Positions 1-9,098 of a stretch of 64,000 bases of DNA are shown in pieces. Positions within the stretch are counted from its first letter, which is position 1. Every line of letters starts with the position of its first letter. The notes beneath the pieces were generated by a model. It ran no database searches. It saw only the letters and a list, made by a program, of their open reading frames with translations, and had not been told where the DNA came from. The stretch is from JANJUB01 sp031386985 (lineage in GTDB: Bacteria; Armatimonadota; Fimbriimonadia; Fimbriimonadales; Fimbriimonadaceae). The position numbers and the translations under genes were made by a program. The DNA is taken from assembly GCA_031386985.1 (NCBI GenBank), contig JANNCV010000028.1, forward strand, positions 26,738 to 90,737, in the 5' to 3' direction.

Positions 1-1017
1 ACCAACCCCGGCCTCGTGAAAACCTACGGAACCTACGAATGGATGGATCCATCGGAGCCGGATGTTCAAAAACGAACTTTGGATGTGATGATGGACGTGG
101 TGAAACGTTATGACCTGGATGGCATCCATATTGACGACTATTTCTACCCATACAAAGTGAAAGACACAGATTTCCCGGATGGGCCGAGTTGGAAGCGGTA
201 TAAAGACGCGGGTGGGGACTTAGATCGTGGGGACTTCCGGCGCAAGAGCGTAGATGACTTCATCCAAAACGTCTATAGCGAAATCAAGAAGGAAAAGCCT
301 TGGGTGAAGTTTGGCATCAGCCCTTTCGGAATCTATCGCCCGGGCCAACCGGAAGGCATCAGGGCGGGGGTTGACCAATACGCCGATCTCTATGCGGATT
401 GTTTGAAGTGGTTCAAAGAAGGATGGTGTGATTATCTCACGCCCCAGCTCTATTGGCCGATCAAACAAACGCCCCAAGCCTATCCCACCTTGCTGAACTA
501 TTGGGCCGAAAACAATCCAAAAGGCCGCCACCTATGGCCGGGGAATTACACGGGTCGCACCGACCCGAACAATGGCAACTGGCCCTGTAGCGAGGTAGTC
601 AACCAAATCAAACTGACCCGCGAAAAGGCGGGCGGGAATATACACTTCAGCATGAAATGCCTCATGAAGAACTGGAACGGAATCAGTGATGCCCTCCTAG
701 CTGGCCCTTACTCGACTAAGGCACTGCCGCCGGCATCGCCCTGGCTAGATTCCGAAGCCCCCGGTGCACCCGTTTTGTCGAAGGTGGTTGCCTATGATTC
801 GTACTGGACAGTGATCTGGCGTGCGGGCGATGAGCCCATTCGATTTTTTGTGGTTTCGGCTTTGAAGGAAAATGTTTGGAAGACGATTCGAATCACCGGG
901 GATCCGATTGTGGATATTCGCAAACACAGCGTTGACGCCGAAAGGGGCCAGATTGCGATTACGGCAATTGATCGCACTGGAAACGCGAGCAAACCCTTGA
1001 TCGTAGACATAGAATAG
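1..1017 (+). CDS. GHL10-type glycoside hydrolase, C-terminal part
   Basis: The reading frame is open from the first base, so the 5' end lies outside the window. The segment carries the GHL10 (DUF187-like) TIM-barrel signature: a YDLDGIHIDDYF strand with paired aspartates, KFGISPFGIYRP, and DYLTPQLYWP. Family members are secreted enzymes or enzyme-like proteins proposed to act on cell-surface polysaccharide. The last 80 residues look like a beta-sandwich appendage (DSEAPGAPVLSKVV onward). The valine codon at 16 is an internal position, not a start. The GHL10 call is firm; the substrate is unknown. Confidence 0.85.
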   Translation, partial: TNPGLVKTYGTYEWMDPSEPDVQKRTLDVMMDVVKRYDLDGIHIDDYFYPYKVKDTDFPDGPSWKRYKDAGGDLDRGDFRRKSVDDFIQNVYSEIKKEKPWVKFGISPFGIYRPGQPEGIRAGVDQYADLYADCLKWFKEGWCDYLTPQLYWPIKQTPQAYPTLLNYWAENNPKGRHLWPGNYTGRTDPNNGNWPCSEVVNQIKLTREKAGGNIHFSMKCLMKNWNGISDALLAGPYSTKALPPASPWLDSEAPGAPVLSKVVAYDSYWTVIWRAGDEPIRFFVVSALKENVWKTIRITGDPIVDIRKHSVDAERGQIAITAIDRTGNASKPLIVDIE

Positions 1018-1267
1018 GTGGCCTCGCGTTTGTCTTTGTTGGTGCGGTTTGGTCCAAAGTTGTAGCTTCTTGCATACAGGAATTCCCTACGTTGAGTTCG
1101 CTATCTACCGCCATGCTTTCATCATCGGCCCGGCGCGCCATGTCGAGTTTGATGAACTGGTTTTCGGGAAGTCGCGTTTGGACCGGCAATATTGTGGATC
1201 GCCTGCCACTCTCCAACAGAGACCGCGCCAAACACTGGCTCAGAGCGCACTCACCGTTTTAGCGATC

Positions 1268-2833
1268 CTAAGGATTGATCCGGAAAACACCCGTCTTTGC
1301 CCCGCCGCCGGCGCTAGCCGTTACAACCACCAGCGTTGGCGTCGCAACCGCCGACGTCAGGATTGAAAAAGAAGCCTGGTTAGCGCCCGACAAAACTCTC
1401 ACTCCGCTGGGAGTCTCCGCAAACGGCGAGTTGTCGGTAAGTGCAATGATCTTGCCTTCCGGTCCCGCAACGCCATTCATTACCACTCGACACGAAACCG
1501 GGCTCCCACCTGACACCTGATTTGGAGTAAAGGCCATCGCCGTAGGATAGAGGGGGATGAGGGTGAGAGATTGGGAGCGTGTCAATGGGCCAAGTTTCGC
1601 GTAAATCGTCGTGGTCACCGGATGCGTAACCGGGCTGACGGTTACTCGGAAGGAGTTTGAGAACCGATCTGCCGGGATTATCGAAATCGAAGGAGTTGAT
1701 ACGAGCGAACTGTTATCGCTGATCCTAAACACGGTGTTCGTCGGTCGAACTTCGGGCATGGAAGTCGTGGCCAGAACCGAGTTCTGCCCGGCAATCGTCG
1801 TCTTGTCCAAGGTAAACGTGAACTCCATCGCCGCCGATCTCCAAACAATCGCCTCCTTGCGTTGAGTTTGGGTGTTGATTGCGTAGCCGCCGATCACGGT
1901 CGTCGTAGCGTCACTCCAAACAGAAATCGCCTCCGACATTGAGTAGTGCGCGGGAAGATACGCGTGCAGATCTACCCAGGATGCCGCCGTCCCCGTCCAC
2001 ATGCCGGCCCTAACACTTCCATCGTGGAGAACACGGGAGCCAACTTGCTGCCCGCCATCTACCGAAAACGCGATCGAACTTCTCGCCCCGGCCGGATTTA
2101 GGTCAACCCAAGAGCTTGCCGTCCCCGACCATAAACTTGCGTGAGAGTAACGTGAAAGAACGGAATGGCCCACTTGCTGCCCACTGTCAACCCCTAACGC
2201 ATACGATTGAGATGCCGCTGGCGGATGGAGGCTCACATGCGAAGCGGCCGTGCCGGTCCACAGGCTCGCTCCATAAATCGAGTTAAGATTGGCGCCGCCC
2301 ACTTGCTGAACGCCGTCGGTATCGTACGCGAAGGACTCAACAGCGCCCGCCGGATGCAATTCGACCCAAGAAGCCGCCGATCCTGTCCACATGCCCGCCT
2401 TCCGTATGAAGTTGAACCTTGCCGCACCAACCTGAATACCGTTGAAACTCCGATGCCCTTCCGATCTTGCCGCACCGACTGGGGTCAAGTTCACATACAA
2501 ACCGGGAGAGCCGCCCCAAAGGGTGGCGTGATGGTCATCTCCGAACCAAATCGCACCTAGTTGGTTGGCTCCGTTGGTTGAAAGCGCATAAGACTGGGTA
2601 GCACCGACGGGGCTGAGATTGACCCACGACTCCGGAGTACCACTCCACTTACTCGCACTCCAGATTCCATTAACGGAAGCATAGCCAACCTGGCTACCAC
2701 CAAAAACGCCATAAATCGCCGATTCGCTCGCACCCTCGGGGTGAACGTTGGTTACACTCCATTGGCCCAAGCCGACTGCGGTAAGCCCAACCGCGCTAAG
2801 GGCAATAACCCCGATTCGAAAGGCGCTCTTCAT
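1268..2833 (-). CDS. Secreted repeat protein (HAF-like repeats plus Ig-like C-terminus)
   Basis: I place the start at the ATG at 2833 (MKSAFRIGVIALSAVG), which begins a clean signal peptide ending near GLGQ. A longer frame to 2875 adds a charged leader without signal character. Residues 25-310 hold about six degenerate repeats of some 45 residues with the motif SWV(D/N)L.PAGA..S.A..VDG.QQVG, as in HAF-type extracellular propeller-like repeats. The remaining 200 residues are two Ig-like segments. A TATACT hexamer lies 6 nt before the ATG and there is no Shine-Dalgarno, so a leaderless transcript is likely. Extracellular; exact role unknown. Confidence 0.7.
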   Translation of the reverse strand: MKSAFRIGVIALSAVGLTAVGLGQWSVTNVHPEGASESAIYGVFGGSQVGYASVNGIWSASKWSGTPESWVNLSPVGATQSYALSTNGANQLGAIWFGDDHHATLWGGSPGLYVNLTPVGAARSEGHRSFNGIQVGAARFNFIRKAGMWTGSAASWVELHPAGAVESFAYDTDGVQQVGGANLNSIYGASLWTGTAASHVSLHPPAASQSYALGVDSGQQVGHSVLSRYSHASLWSGTASSWVDLNPAGARSSIAFSVDGGQQVGSRVLHDGSVRAGMWTGTAASWVDLHAYLPAHYSMSEAISVWSDATTTVIGGYAINTQTQRKEAIVWRSAAMEFTFTLDKTTIAGQNSVLATTSMPEVRPTNTVFRISDNSSLVSTPSISIIPADRFSNSFRVTVSPVTHPVTTTIYAKLGPLTRSQSLTLIPLYPTAMAFTPNQVSGGSPVSCRVVMNGVAGPEGKIIALTDNSPFAETPSGVRVLSGANQASFSILTSAVATPTLVVVTASAGGGAKTGVFRINP

Positions 2834-2899
2834 GTTGCGAGTATACACCTGTCTCTTCCGCCAAGTAGGCTGCATGGCGTGATCCGGTAAAGTGAGTTC

Positions 2900-3649
2900 A
2901 TGCGATCTCAGCGGTTATCTCTATGGCTGGTGCTCGTCGCCGTTGCGATGGGCTGTAGCAACGCGCCACCATCCCTCGTTGGTGATTGGAAAGGCACCAT
3001 AAGCGGCCCCGGAATCAGCCAGTTCGAACAAAAAGCGTTAGCCTTCGCGCCGTTCAGACTGTCCATCAAGCCAGACCACCGGTTCACTCTCTCGATGGGA
3101 GGAGACGCCTTTGAAGGCAAGCTGACGCAGAGCGGAAAAGTGATCAAACTTGGGATCGAGAGCTTCAAGGGCAAGGAGGGTGCAGAAATGGAATCCGAAA
3201 TGCGGGGGTCGGCGGTTCAGTTCTTCCTGGGAGGCAAGCCCTTGTCGGCAACGTTTGAAGACACAGGGAAGCTAACCGTCGTCAGCGATGTCGGGAAGGA
3301 CATCAAAATCGAGTTTAAACGTGCAACACCCGCGGTTGCGGCCGCTTCGACGGTTTCCGCCGCCGAGCAAAAGCTGGTTGGCAGCTACATCAGCGTCCCA
3401 TTGGTGCCCACCACCAAGCCCGACAACTCGCGTCCGACCGACCTCCAACTGCTTGAGGACAACACCTACGTGATGGAACTGATAGTTGAGATGCGAGGCA
3501 CCTGGAAGCTAGAAAAGGGGAAACTTGTTCTGGCTGATGAGTCAAAGAAGGCAACAGATGTCCTCACTTTTGACATAGACAGCCGGGGCGACTTGGTAGA
3601 CACCAACAAAACTCGCCTTGGCTTACCGTTCAAGTACAGGCGGAAGTGA
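2900..3649 (+). CDS. Putative lipoprotein, function unknown
   Basis: The N-terminus MRSQRLSLWLVLVAVAMGC is a short charged stretch, a hydrophobic core and a lipobox-like AMGC, so the mature protein probably starts at Cys19 and is membrane-anchored. I recognise no domain. The sequence has two similar halves, each beginning LVGDW/LVGSY and holding short beta-strand blocks (DHRFTLSMGG...GKLTQSGKVIKL; DNTYVMEL...GTWKLEKGKLVL), as in lipocalin-like stress proteins. TAAAGT lies 6 nt upstream of the ATG. It is divergent from the repeat protein at 1268-2833, so the two start regions share 66 bp. Confidence 0.7.
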   Translation: MRSQRLSLWLVLVAVAMGCSNAPPSLVGDWKGTISGPGISQFEQKALAFAPFRLSIKPDHRFTLSMGGDAFEGKLTQSGKVIKLGIESFKGKEGAEMESEMRGSAVQFFLGGKPLSATFEDTGKLTVVSDVGKDIKIEFKRATPAVAAASTVSAAEQKLVGSYISVPLVPTTKPDNSRPTDLQLLEDNTYVMELIVEMRGTWKLEKGKLVLADESKKATDVLTFDIDSRGDLVDTNKTRLGLPFKYRRK

Positions 3650-3756
3650 ACTTTGCGTAGCACGGGTGGTTGGAAACTCTTTCAACTCCGACGAATGCAG
3701 CGAACTCGTGGGATCTGCTTGGCGTATCCGTAGGTAAAGTCAACTTAGGAAACCCG

Positions 3757-4437
3757 ATGAAGTATCGTTATCGCTACCCAAGAGGTTGGGGCCTCGGACT
3801 CTGCGCAATTCCTTTGATCATGTCTTGCTCGCTCGGTGGCAAGGCCGCATCTCAAACGCTTACAATCGGGCCCGTAAACCTAGAAGAAATAGCTTTGCAA
3901 CGGAGTCAGTTCGGTCAACCGAAGAACCCCACCCCCGAACACGCCTTTTATACAACACTTAACGCGAAGGCCATAACGCTTCTCTTCCCCGTTGGGACGG
4001 CGAATCTTCGCTACCTCATCCTACAAAATCCAGATAGCCAGAAGGTTTACCTCTCGTGCCAGTCGAAAGCGAAGAACACAGTGAAAATGGAGTGGGCGGT
4101 CGAGCTTGAGCGCACGCACTCTCCGGCAAGTTCAGACTTGAATGGCACGTTGGTCAAAATGCTAGCGAATGACCCTTATGGTCTAACTTTGAAGCTGCCG
4201 GTCCCGGAAGCGGCACGCACAACTTTAAGTGCGACCGGGGCGTTTGCTGCTTACGAACTCACTCTCGGAGATCTCTCGTGCTGGTTGGTCGAACCTTCCG
4301 GGCATCTGAGTTATGTTAGCTCAAACGGTATCCCCGGGGACAGGCAGGGGATGCAGGGGATATCGAATCTAACATGGCCCCTGACCCCTAAACCGTATCC
4401 GATTTGCACTGAAGAACGCGCGCTCTTCGGGCGATAG
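3757..4437 (+). CDS. Small secreted protein with the leader-repeat start
   Basis: The chosen ATG at 3757 has an AGGA Shine-Dalgarno 6 nt upstream; a frame back to 3670 has none. The N-terminus MKYRYRYPRGWGLGLCAIPL leads into a hydrophobic segment and a cysteine (IMSCSLGG), so it is secreted or a lipoprotein. No known domain. The DNA from 3720 to 3790 is a diverged copy of the leader repeat that precedes the orphan genes at 17.6-20.5 kb, where it also encodes an MKNRN-type start, so this gene probably belongs to the same expanding family. Confidence 0.6.
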   Translation: MKYRYRYPRGWGLGLCAIPLIMSCSLGGKAASQTLTIGPVNLEEIALQRSQFGQPKNPTPEHAFYTTLNAKAITLLFPVGTANLRYLILQNPDSQKVYLSCQSKAKNTVKMEWAVELERTHSPASSDLNGTLVKMLANDPYGLTLKLPVPEAARTTLSATGAFAAYELTLGDLSCWLVEPSGHLSYVSSNGIPGDRQGMQGISNLTWPLTPKPYPICTEERALFGR

Positions 4438-4496
4438 GCCTTGCCGGGAGGTCGCGATTCATATTGGCGCTCGATCCCAACTGTTGGAAGTAACAT

Positions 4497-4690
4497 CGCG
4501 TCCTTTCAGGACGCCCAAAAACGGGGTTTCACACCCTGACCGTTGGTCAGGGCTACTATGTTCTCGACCCTTCGGGCCTGGTCCAGCGGCTGTCAAGGTT
4601 AGGCTCCGAAGGCCCAACGGGCCAGCAAGACAGTAGCCCCGACCATCGGTCGGGGAGGTGCGAATCCAAAGGCGTCCTGTAGGGACGCGA
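4497..4690. repeat. Long imperfect inverted repeat, REP/BIME-like
   Basis: Two arms of about 80 bp face each other. The left arm begins CGCGTCCTTTCAGGACGCC and holds CCTGACCGTTGGTCAGGGCTA; the right arm read in reverse begins CGCGTCCCTACAGGACGCC and holds CCCGACCGATGGTCGGGGCTA. Each arm contains two small hairpins. This layout is typical of REP pairs mobilised in trans by an IS200-like or RAYT transposase. No transposase remains next to this copy. Confidence 0.75.
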
Positions 4691-5126
4691 TTCATTTCGG
4701 GAATCAAGTGCTCCCGGAAGTTGCTTCCAAAGGCAATTGCGAGCCTTCCGAAGCCACTCTCGGCATTTCCGGAACCGATATCGGTCTCCGAGAGTGTTGG
4801 GTTTTCTGGAAGGTGTTGCGAGTCTTCTGCGGGTGGTGTTGGGGGTTCTGATGGCGTTGGAGTGAGTTCCGAGGGGATCATCGGACATGCTTAGCCGAAA
4901 CGCTTGACTGAGGCCAATTGTGCCAGTGGAGGCCACCCGGAGCCCCAGGCGAACCAATCGGAAAAGCGCCACACATGAACTGGCCGTTGCTTCCGGGCTA
5001 CTTGGCAGGCGAGTTTGTGGCGCGATTTACAACCGCCGCCTGAAATGTGGGGAGGATGAAACGGGCATGATGCGAGTGCGTTAACTGCCTCGAAATCCCC
5101 TTTCGCAGGTACAGTTATGCTCGTAG
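4691..5126. other. Intergenic region, no supported gene
   Basis: Several frames are open on both strands but none has a start signal or recognisable protein. A minus-strand frame at 4459-4881 gives a Pro/Ser/Thr-rich product that runs into the inverted repeat and looks like chance. The only signal I trust is TATGCT 5 nt before the start of the next gene at 5127. Confidence 0.5.
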
Positions 5127-6866
5127 ATGGCAACTCCTGAAGATCTCGCGGGCACATTCTCTTTCATCAACACATTACAGGCCGAGCAAGCGCTGGCTTC
5201 CTATGGCGACAATGCTTTACCTCTTTTCGCCGTCGCCTTGCACCTGGGTGTAGAAGACCTTACGACATTTGCCACAGATAGCTTAACTGACGACCCAGCG
5301 GATAAAAAAGCAGACATCATCTATATTGACGAAGCGGAAGGGGTAGCGTGCATAGCTCAAGGTTACACTAGCGCCACATGGGGGAAATCGAACGCACCTT
5401 CTAACAAGGCAAGCGATCTGAACACTGCCGCAGCTTGGTTGTTGCGAAGCCCGGTAGACGAAATTCCGGATGCGATCCGCAGCCATGCCAAACTCCTTCG
5501 GGACGGCCTAGACAAAAACACGATCACCAAGGTTATCTTCGCTTATGCCCACAATGCTTTTGAGTCGGTAAACGTGGATAACGAACTGAAGACCGTTCGA
5601 CAACTCGTTAATGGCTTAGAGATTACGAAAGATGCGGAAATTGAAGTTGTAGAACTTGGTCTCAGAAGAATCGAGGCTCTTCACTTGACTTCTTTGGGGT
5701 CAATTCAAGTTGGTGACGAGCTAGTTCTGCCAGCCTCTGAACGCATAAGTGAAACCGGCACTGGGTGGTCTGCGTATGTTCTGTCCATTAACGGGGCCAG
5801 GCTTTTCGAACTCTACGAAGCTCATGGCAATGCCTTGTTTAGCGCAAACCTTCGCGATTTCCTAGGGGCTCGAAAGGTCACTGGGAATGTGAATAATAGG
5901 ATTAAGAGCACGGTTGAGTCAGATCCGAGCCAGTTCTTTGTGCTAAACAACGGAATCACGCTGGTGACCAAGAAAGCGACCATTGAAGGTGATGCTATTC
6001 GAATCCACGGCGTTTCAATCGTAAACGGGGCGCAGACCACCGGGGCCGTGCATGCGGCGGGCGCCGCTGATGCCGCAAACGTCAATGTTCTTGCGCGTAT
6101 CATTGTTGTAGATAACCAACAGAGCATTCCCGCGATTGTTGCCGGAAACAACACTCAGAACTCGATTGTGGCTTGGGACCGTAGAAGCAATGACTCCGTG
6201 CAGATTCGAATCAAGCGTGAGTTTGACGACAAGGGCATAGAGTATGTCCATAGACGAGACAATACACGTAAGCCATCAACTTCACTTTTTGCAGACCAAG
6301 TAGGACAAATGTTATGCGCATTTGCTGGCGACCTTCAGACCGCCATTCGTGCTAAAGGCGATATCTTCGAGTCAGATGGAACATACAATAATGTTTTTCC
6401 CGGCAGCTTGAGCATTGGCCACATATTTACGGTCCAAACACTGGGATGGGCGTACGATAAGGTGAAGCATGAAATCAAGAACGCTGTCACGGCACCTGGA
6501 CTCACAGAACTCCAGGCAAAGCAACTAAAACTGATTGACTATCCTGCGTCAAAGCAATTCCTGGTCCGGGTCGTCGGCGAACTTCGTGAGGAAATCGCCG
6601 GAAGGCCAGTGAGAGATCCACACGAGTTTGAATTGGATTCCCAGTGGATAAAGGCGGAGGGCCCAGAAGCCGTGGCTGCCTGGGTTAAGGTTTTGAAATC
6701 AATTCTGCCGGTGATCGTGCAGGGGCTCCCCGCCGAAGAATATCAAGTAGTTCGGTCTAATGAGCATACTCAAACGGTAGCGGCGAGGACGAAAGGAATT
6801 GTTGCTGGGGCTGAGGCGCTACAGAAGAGTTTCGATGATCTGAGAACCATGCTAAAACCAACTTAG
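5127..6866 (+). CDS. AIPR family protein (abortive phage-infection protein)
   Basis: 579 residues. The AIPR core spans about residues 230-480: NALFSANLRDFLGARKVTG, then FFVLNNGITLV, then IHGVSIVNGAQTTGAV, and GNNTQNSIVAWDRRSND. This order of an N-R-xx-LG segment, an NNGI block and an IVNGxQTT block is diagnostic of the family, first linked to abortive infection in lactococcal plasmids. The N-terminal 220 residues are alpha/beta and less conserved. No methylase, helicase or toxin partner sits beside it, so it is a solitary defence candidate. The biochemical mechanism of the family is not established. A strong bidirectional terminator follows. Confidence 0.85.
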   Translation: MATPEDLAGTFSFINTLQAEQALASYGDNALPLFAVALHLGVEDLTTFATDSLTDDPADKKADIIYIDEAEGVACIAQGYTSATWGKSNAPSNKASDLNTAAAWLLRSPVDEIPDAIRSHAKLLRDGLDKNTITKVIFAYAHNAFESVNVDNELKTVRQLVNGLEITKDAEIEVVELGLRRIEALHLTSLGSIQVGDELVLPASERISETGTGWSAYVLSINGARLFELYEAHGNALFSANLRDFLGARKVTGNVNNRIKSTVESDPSQFFVLNNGITLVTKKATIEGDAIRIHGVSIVNGAQTTGAVHAAGAADAANVNVLARIIVVDNQQSIPAIVAGNNTQNSIVAWDRRSNDSVQIRIKREFDDKGIEYVHRRDNTRKPSTSLFADQVGQMLCAFAGDLQTAIRAKGDIFESDGTYNNVFPGSLSIGHIFTVQTLGWAYDKVKHEIKNAVTAPGLTELQAKQLKLIDYPASKQFLVRVVGELREEIAGRPVRDPHEFELDSQWIKAEGPEAVAAWVKVLKSILPVIVQGLPAEEYQVVRSNEHTQTVAARTKGIVAGAEALQKSFDDLRTMLKPT

Positions 6867-6936
6867 AGCCTGTTCGTATCTGCGAGCAAGAGACATCGCT
6901 TTGCCAGAACGCACAGCCAAAGTCTGATGAACAGTG

Positions 6937-6970
6937 AAGAGGGCGAACTCTTTCGGAGTTCGCCCTCTTT
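6937..6970. terminator. Bidirectional terminator between AIPR and rsr
   Basis: A 14-bp perfect stem (AAGAGGGCGAACTC paired with GAGTTCGCCCTCTT) with a 5-nt loop lies between two convergent genes and is followed by T-rich or A-rich flanks on both strands. Confidence 0.85.
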
Positions 6971-6995
6971 CACCAGGCTGGAAGCCTGTTCTAGA

Positions 6996-8579
6996 TCACG
7001 CTAAGAACTGCTCGATTACGGCGGGGACGGTTGGGTCTAGTCCCACCACGTTCAGCATGTTCGGATCGCGCTGATCGCCGATCGAGAAGCGGTTGGCGGC
7101 CATCGCCACCACCACCATCTTGGCCGGGACGCGCATCGTGTTGCGGTAGCGCTGCAAGGCCGCCACTGGATGCTCACTTCCTGCCCAGGTTTCCGAGTCT
7201 GTGTAAATCACAAACGCGTCCACCTCGATCTTGTTCTTGATCGCGTATTTGATCGGGAGCGCGCAGTCGGTACCCCCTCCACCCGTTCGGGCGAGAAGGT
7301 CAACCACGTCATCTAACCGACGATTCCTGGACAAGGTTAAGGGATACGACTCCGTATCGAACGCAACAAACGTTGGTGCGTCTTCAACTGCCGCCGCCAC
7401 GAGCGCCATTGCTCCGCAGGCTCGGCGACAATCCAGGGCGGCCATTCCGGCTACCCTGGTCCCAACCATTGATCCAGAAACGTCGAGGCCGATCAGCAAT
7501 CGCTTGCCTGTCGGCCTTGCCGCAACGAACGCCGCGTAAAACGCTTGGTTCAATGCGTCAACCACCGCCGTGATCGGCTCCCACTGTGCTCCTGAACGAA
7601 CTCCGCCCCCACTTGCGTAGGTTGCAAGCGCGTTCAAAATCGCCAAAGGATGCACCCGGCCCAGCCTCAGCCTTTCGGCATCGGTGAGTTGCTTGGTCAC
7701 CATGTTCAGGTTTGATCGCGTGAGCGCTCCGACCTTCGTCAGAGTTCCCAAGTTGCGAATCAAAGCCGTAATCGGCATCGCCTCAAGCAGTGCTTCCCAA
7801 ACTTCAGCCTCCGCAAGCAGATGCGTAGGAACCGCTTCCCTCGGAATCCGATTCTCACGAATAAGCGTTGCAGTTTCCTTCGCGGAAAGCCCAGCCAGAG
7901 CCGAAGAAGCGCGAATGAGTCGAAGCCCCGCACCCCCCGGCCCCCTCTCCCCCGGAGTGGCGAGGGGGAGTTCGCCGTCATCGATCCACTTATATAGCGA
8001 AAGATGACCTTCATCCACCGGCTTCGGGTGCGCCAAACGCAGGAGGTCTCGGTGAGACCAACCGTTTCGCTGGACGTACTTAACCGCCGCAAGCTCAAGC
8101 GCCTCAACCGGCTGACCGTTGTACCAACGTCCGACCGCCTTTCGCAGACCCCTTCCCCACCCTCGCATGCTCGAAACCGCTTCGGCGAAGGCGAACATGT
8201 GCGTCCCCGTTCGGCAAACCCGAGGAAGAGCGTGCAATGCCGCCGACCGCGTGGCTTCGTTCCCATACGAGGCGCAGAGCGCCAAAGCAAAGATCGCGGG
8301 ATCACTCTTTGGTGCCTTCCCGCCAACGCTAATCTGCACGATCTTCGATACGACGGCCTCGCCATCGGTCTTGATCAGTGCAATCAGGTTATCGGCATTC
8401 TCAACCGTGAGCTTCTGCGGCGATACGTAGTAGGTTCCATCCTCGCTTCCTAAGATAAGGAATCGGTCGAGGAGGGTCCATGAATCTACGGCATAGGCAT
8501 AGCCACGGGCGCTATTCCGCACCTGGTTAGGGAGCGGAAGGCGCTGCGTAACTGACTTTAAGATGTTTGTATAGTTCAT
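6996..8579 (-). CDS. rsr: Ro60 orthologue Rsr, TROVE-domain RNA-binding protein
   Basis: 527 residues. The TROVE ring domain occupies about residues 15-360 (QRLPLPNQVRNSARGYAYAVDSW, then SHRDLLRLAHPKP), and a von Willebrand A domain follows with an intact MIDAS motif, LLIGLDVSGSMVGTRV (DxSxS). Bacterial Rsr binds Y RNA and links it to exoribonucleases in rRNA maturation and stress decay. The start is fixed by AAAGGAGT 8 nt upstream of the ATG. A cloverleaf Y-RNA candidate lies just upstream in the same orientation. Codons near 7928-7975 come from an in-frame copy of a GC-rich palindromic repeat (residues GELPLATPGERGPGGAG), which lengthens a loop in the TROVE ring. Confidence 0.93.
   Translation of the reverse strand: MNYTNILKSVTQRLPLPNQVRNSARGYAYAVDSWTLLDRFLILGSEDGTYYVSPQKLTVENADNLIALIKTDGEAVVSKIVQISVGGKAPKSDPAIFALALCASYGNEATRSAALHALPRVCRTGTHMFAFAEAVSSMRGWGRGLRKAVGRWYNGQPVEALELAAVKYVQRNGWSHRDLLRLAHPKPVDEGHLSLYKWIDDGELPLATPGERGPGGAGLRLIRASSALAGLSAKETATLIRENRIPREAVPTHLLAEAEVWEALLEAMPITALIRNLGTLTKVGALTRSNLNMVTKQLTDAERLRLGRVHPLAILNALATYASGGGVRSGAQWEPITAVVDALNQAFYAAFVAARPTGKRLLIGLDVSGSMVGTRVAGMAALDCRRACGAMALVAAAVEDAPTFVAFDTESYPLTLSRNRRLDDVVDLLARTGGGGTDCALPIKYAIKNKIEVDAFVIYTDSETWAGSEHPVAALQRYRNTMRVPAKMVVVAMAANRFSIGDQRDPNMLNVVGLDPTVPAVIEQFLA
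7926..7976. repeat. GC-rich palindromic element inside rsr
   Basis: A block rich in CCCCCGG/CCGGGGG with a short central loop. It matches in sequence two copies in lysS and one in the glycosyltransferase at the window end (shared core GGAGGGGGCCGGGGGG or its complement). The reading frame of rsr stays open through it. Confidence 0.7.
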
Positions 8580-8628
8580 TTTTGTTACTCCTTTGGGGGT
8601 CGTGGATTTTTTCTGCGCCTAATAAGCC

Positions 8629-8734
8629 GAAGCTACCGGGTTCAAAGTGCGTTAGCACGACGTCCCGGTTGACAATAACTGGCGCATTCAACCGGGACAC
8701 TTCGCACTAAGGTGCTTCGGAACCCGGTAGCTTC
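8629..8734 (-). ncRNA. Candidate Y RNA (cloverleaf fold) upstream of rsr
   Basis: The ends form a perfect 15-bp stem (8629-8643 with 8720-8734, GAAGCTACCGGGTTC). Inside are three hairpins: a 4-bp arm GCAC/GTGC (8704-8715), an 11-bp arm closing on GTCCCGGTTGA (8662-8672 with 8688-8698), and a 4-bp arm GTGC/GCAC (8647-8658). The result is a four-way junction resembling a tRNA, as described for the effector end of bacterial Y RNAs. Location directly upstream of rsr and lack of coding content support the call. Strand is inferred from rsr, since a hairpin reads similarly on both strands. Confidence 0.75.
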
Positions 8735-9098
8735 AAAAATCTGAGGTGAGGCAGGGCAACATTGACGACCAGCGAGATTCCGGACAAGGTTCAGGCGAAT
8801 ACAGCGGTGGCCTCGCCAGGAAGTTGCGTTAACTTTCCACCTGGCTAAGCGGCTCGCGATAAACGCAATCGGCCCAGCGATAAAGCAGTCAGGCGTGGAC
8901 AAGTTGATGCCAATGGGGGTTGAACGTTGTGATACGATAACCCACGAGCTTCGGCCCACGCGAAAATGGTGCGATGATAGGAGATGGGGGCATGCAGCCC
9001 ACGACGACGATATTGTTTGGTTTCACTGGGGCGGTGAAAAGGTTGCCCCAATCCAATCGCCGTCAGCGCCTTTGAGTAATTCTCATAGACAGGCGAAA
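8735..9098 (-). other. Transcribed non-coding leader upstream of the Y-RNA candidate
   Basis: About 360 bp with no convincing gene on either strand. On the minus strand it should be transcribed from the promoter at 9099-9127. It can fold into local hairpins (GGGGC/GCCCC around 9029-9050; GGAA-GTT with AAC-TTCC around 8818-8840). It could hold a second small RNA, a processing spacer, or an rsr regulatory leader. I cannot tell which. Confidence 0.5.

Noticed and set aside
4459..4881. Minus-strand frame with a Pro/Ser/Thr-rich product
   Set aside because: It runs through the REP palindrome, has no start signal and no recognisable domain.
8642..9051. Open frames in the region upstream of rsr
   Set aside because: They overlap the hairpins of the Y-RNA candidate and have arbitrary composition.
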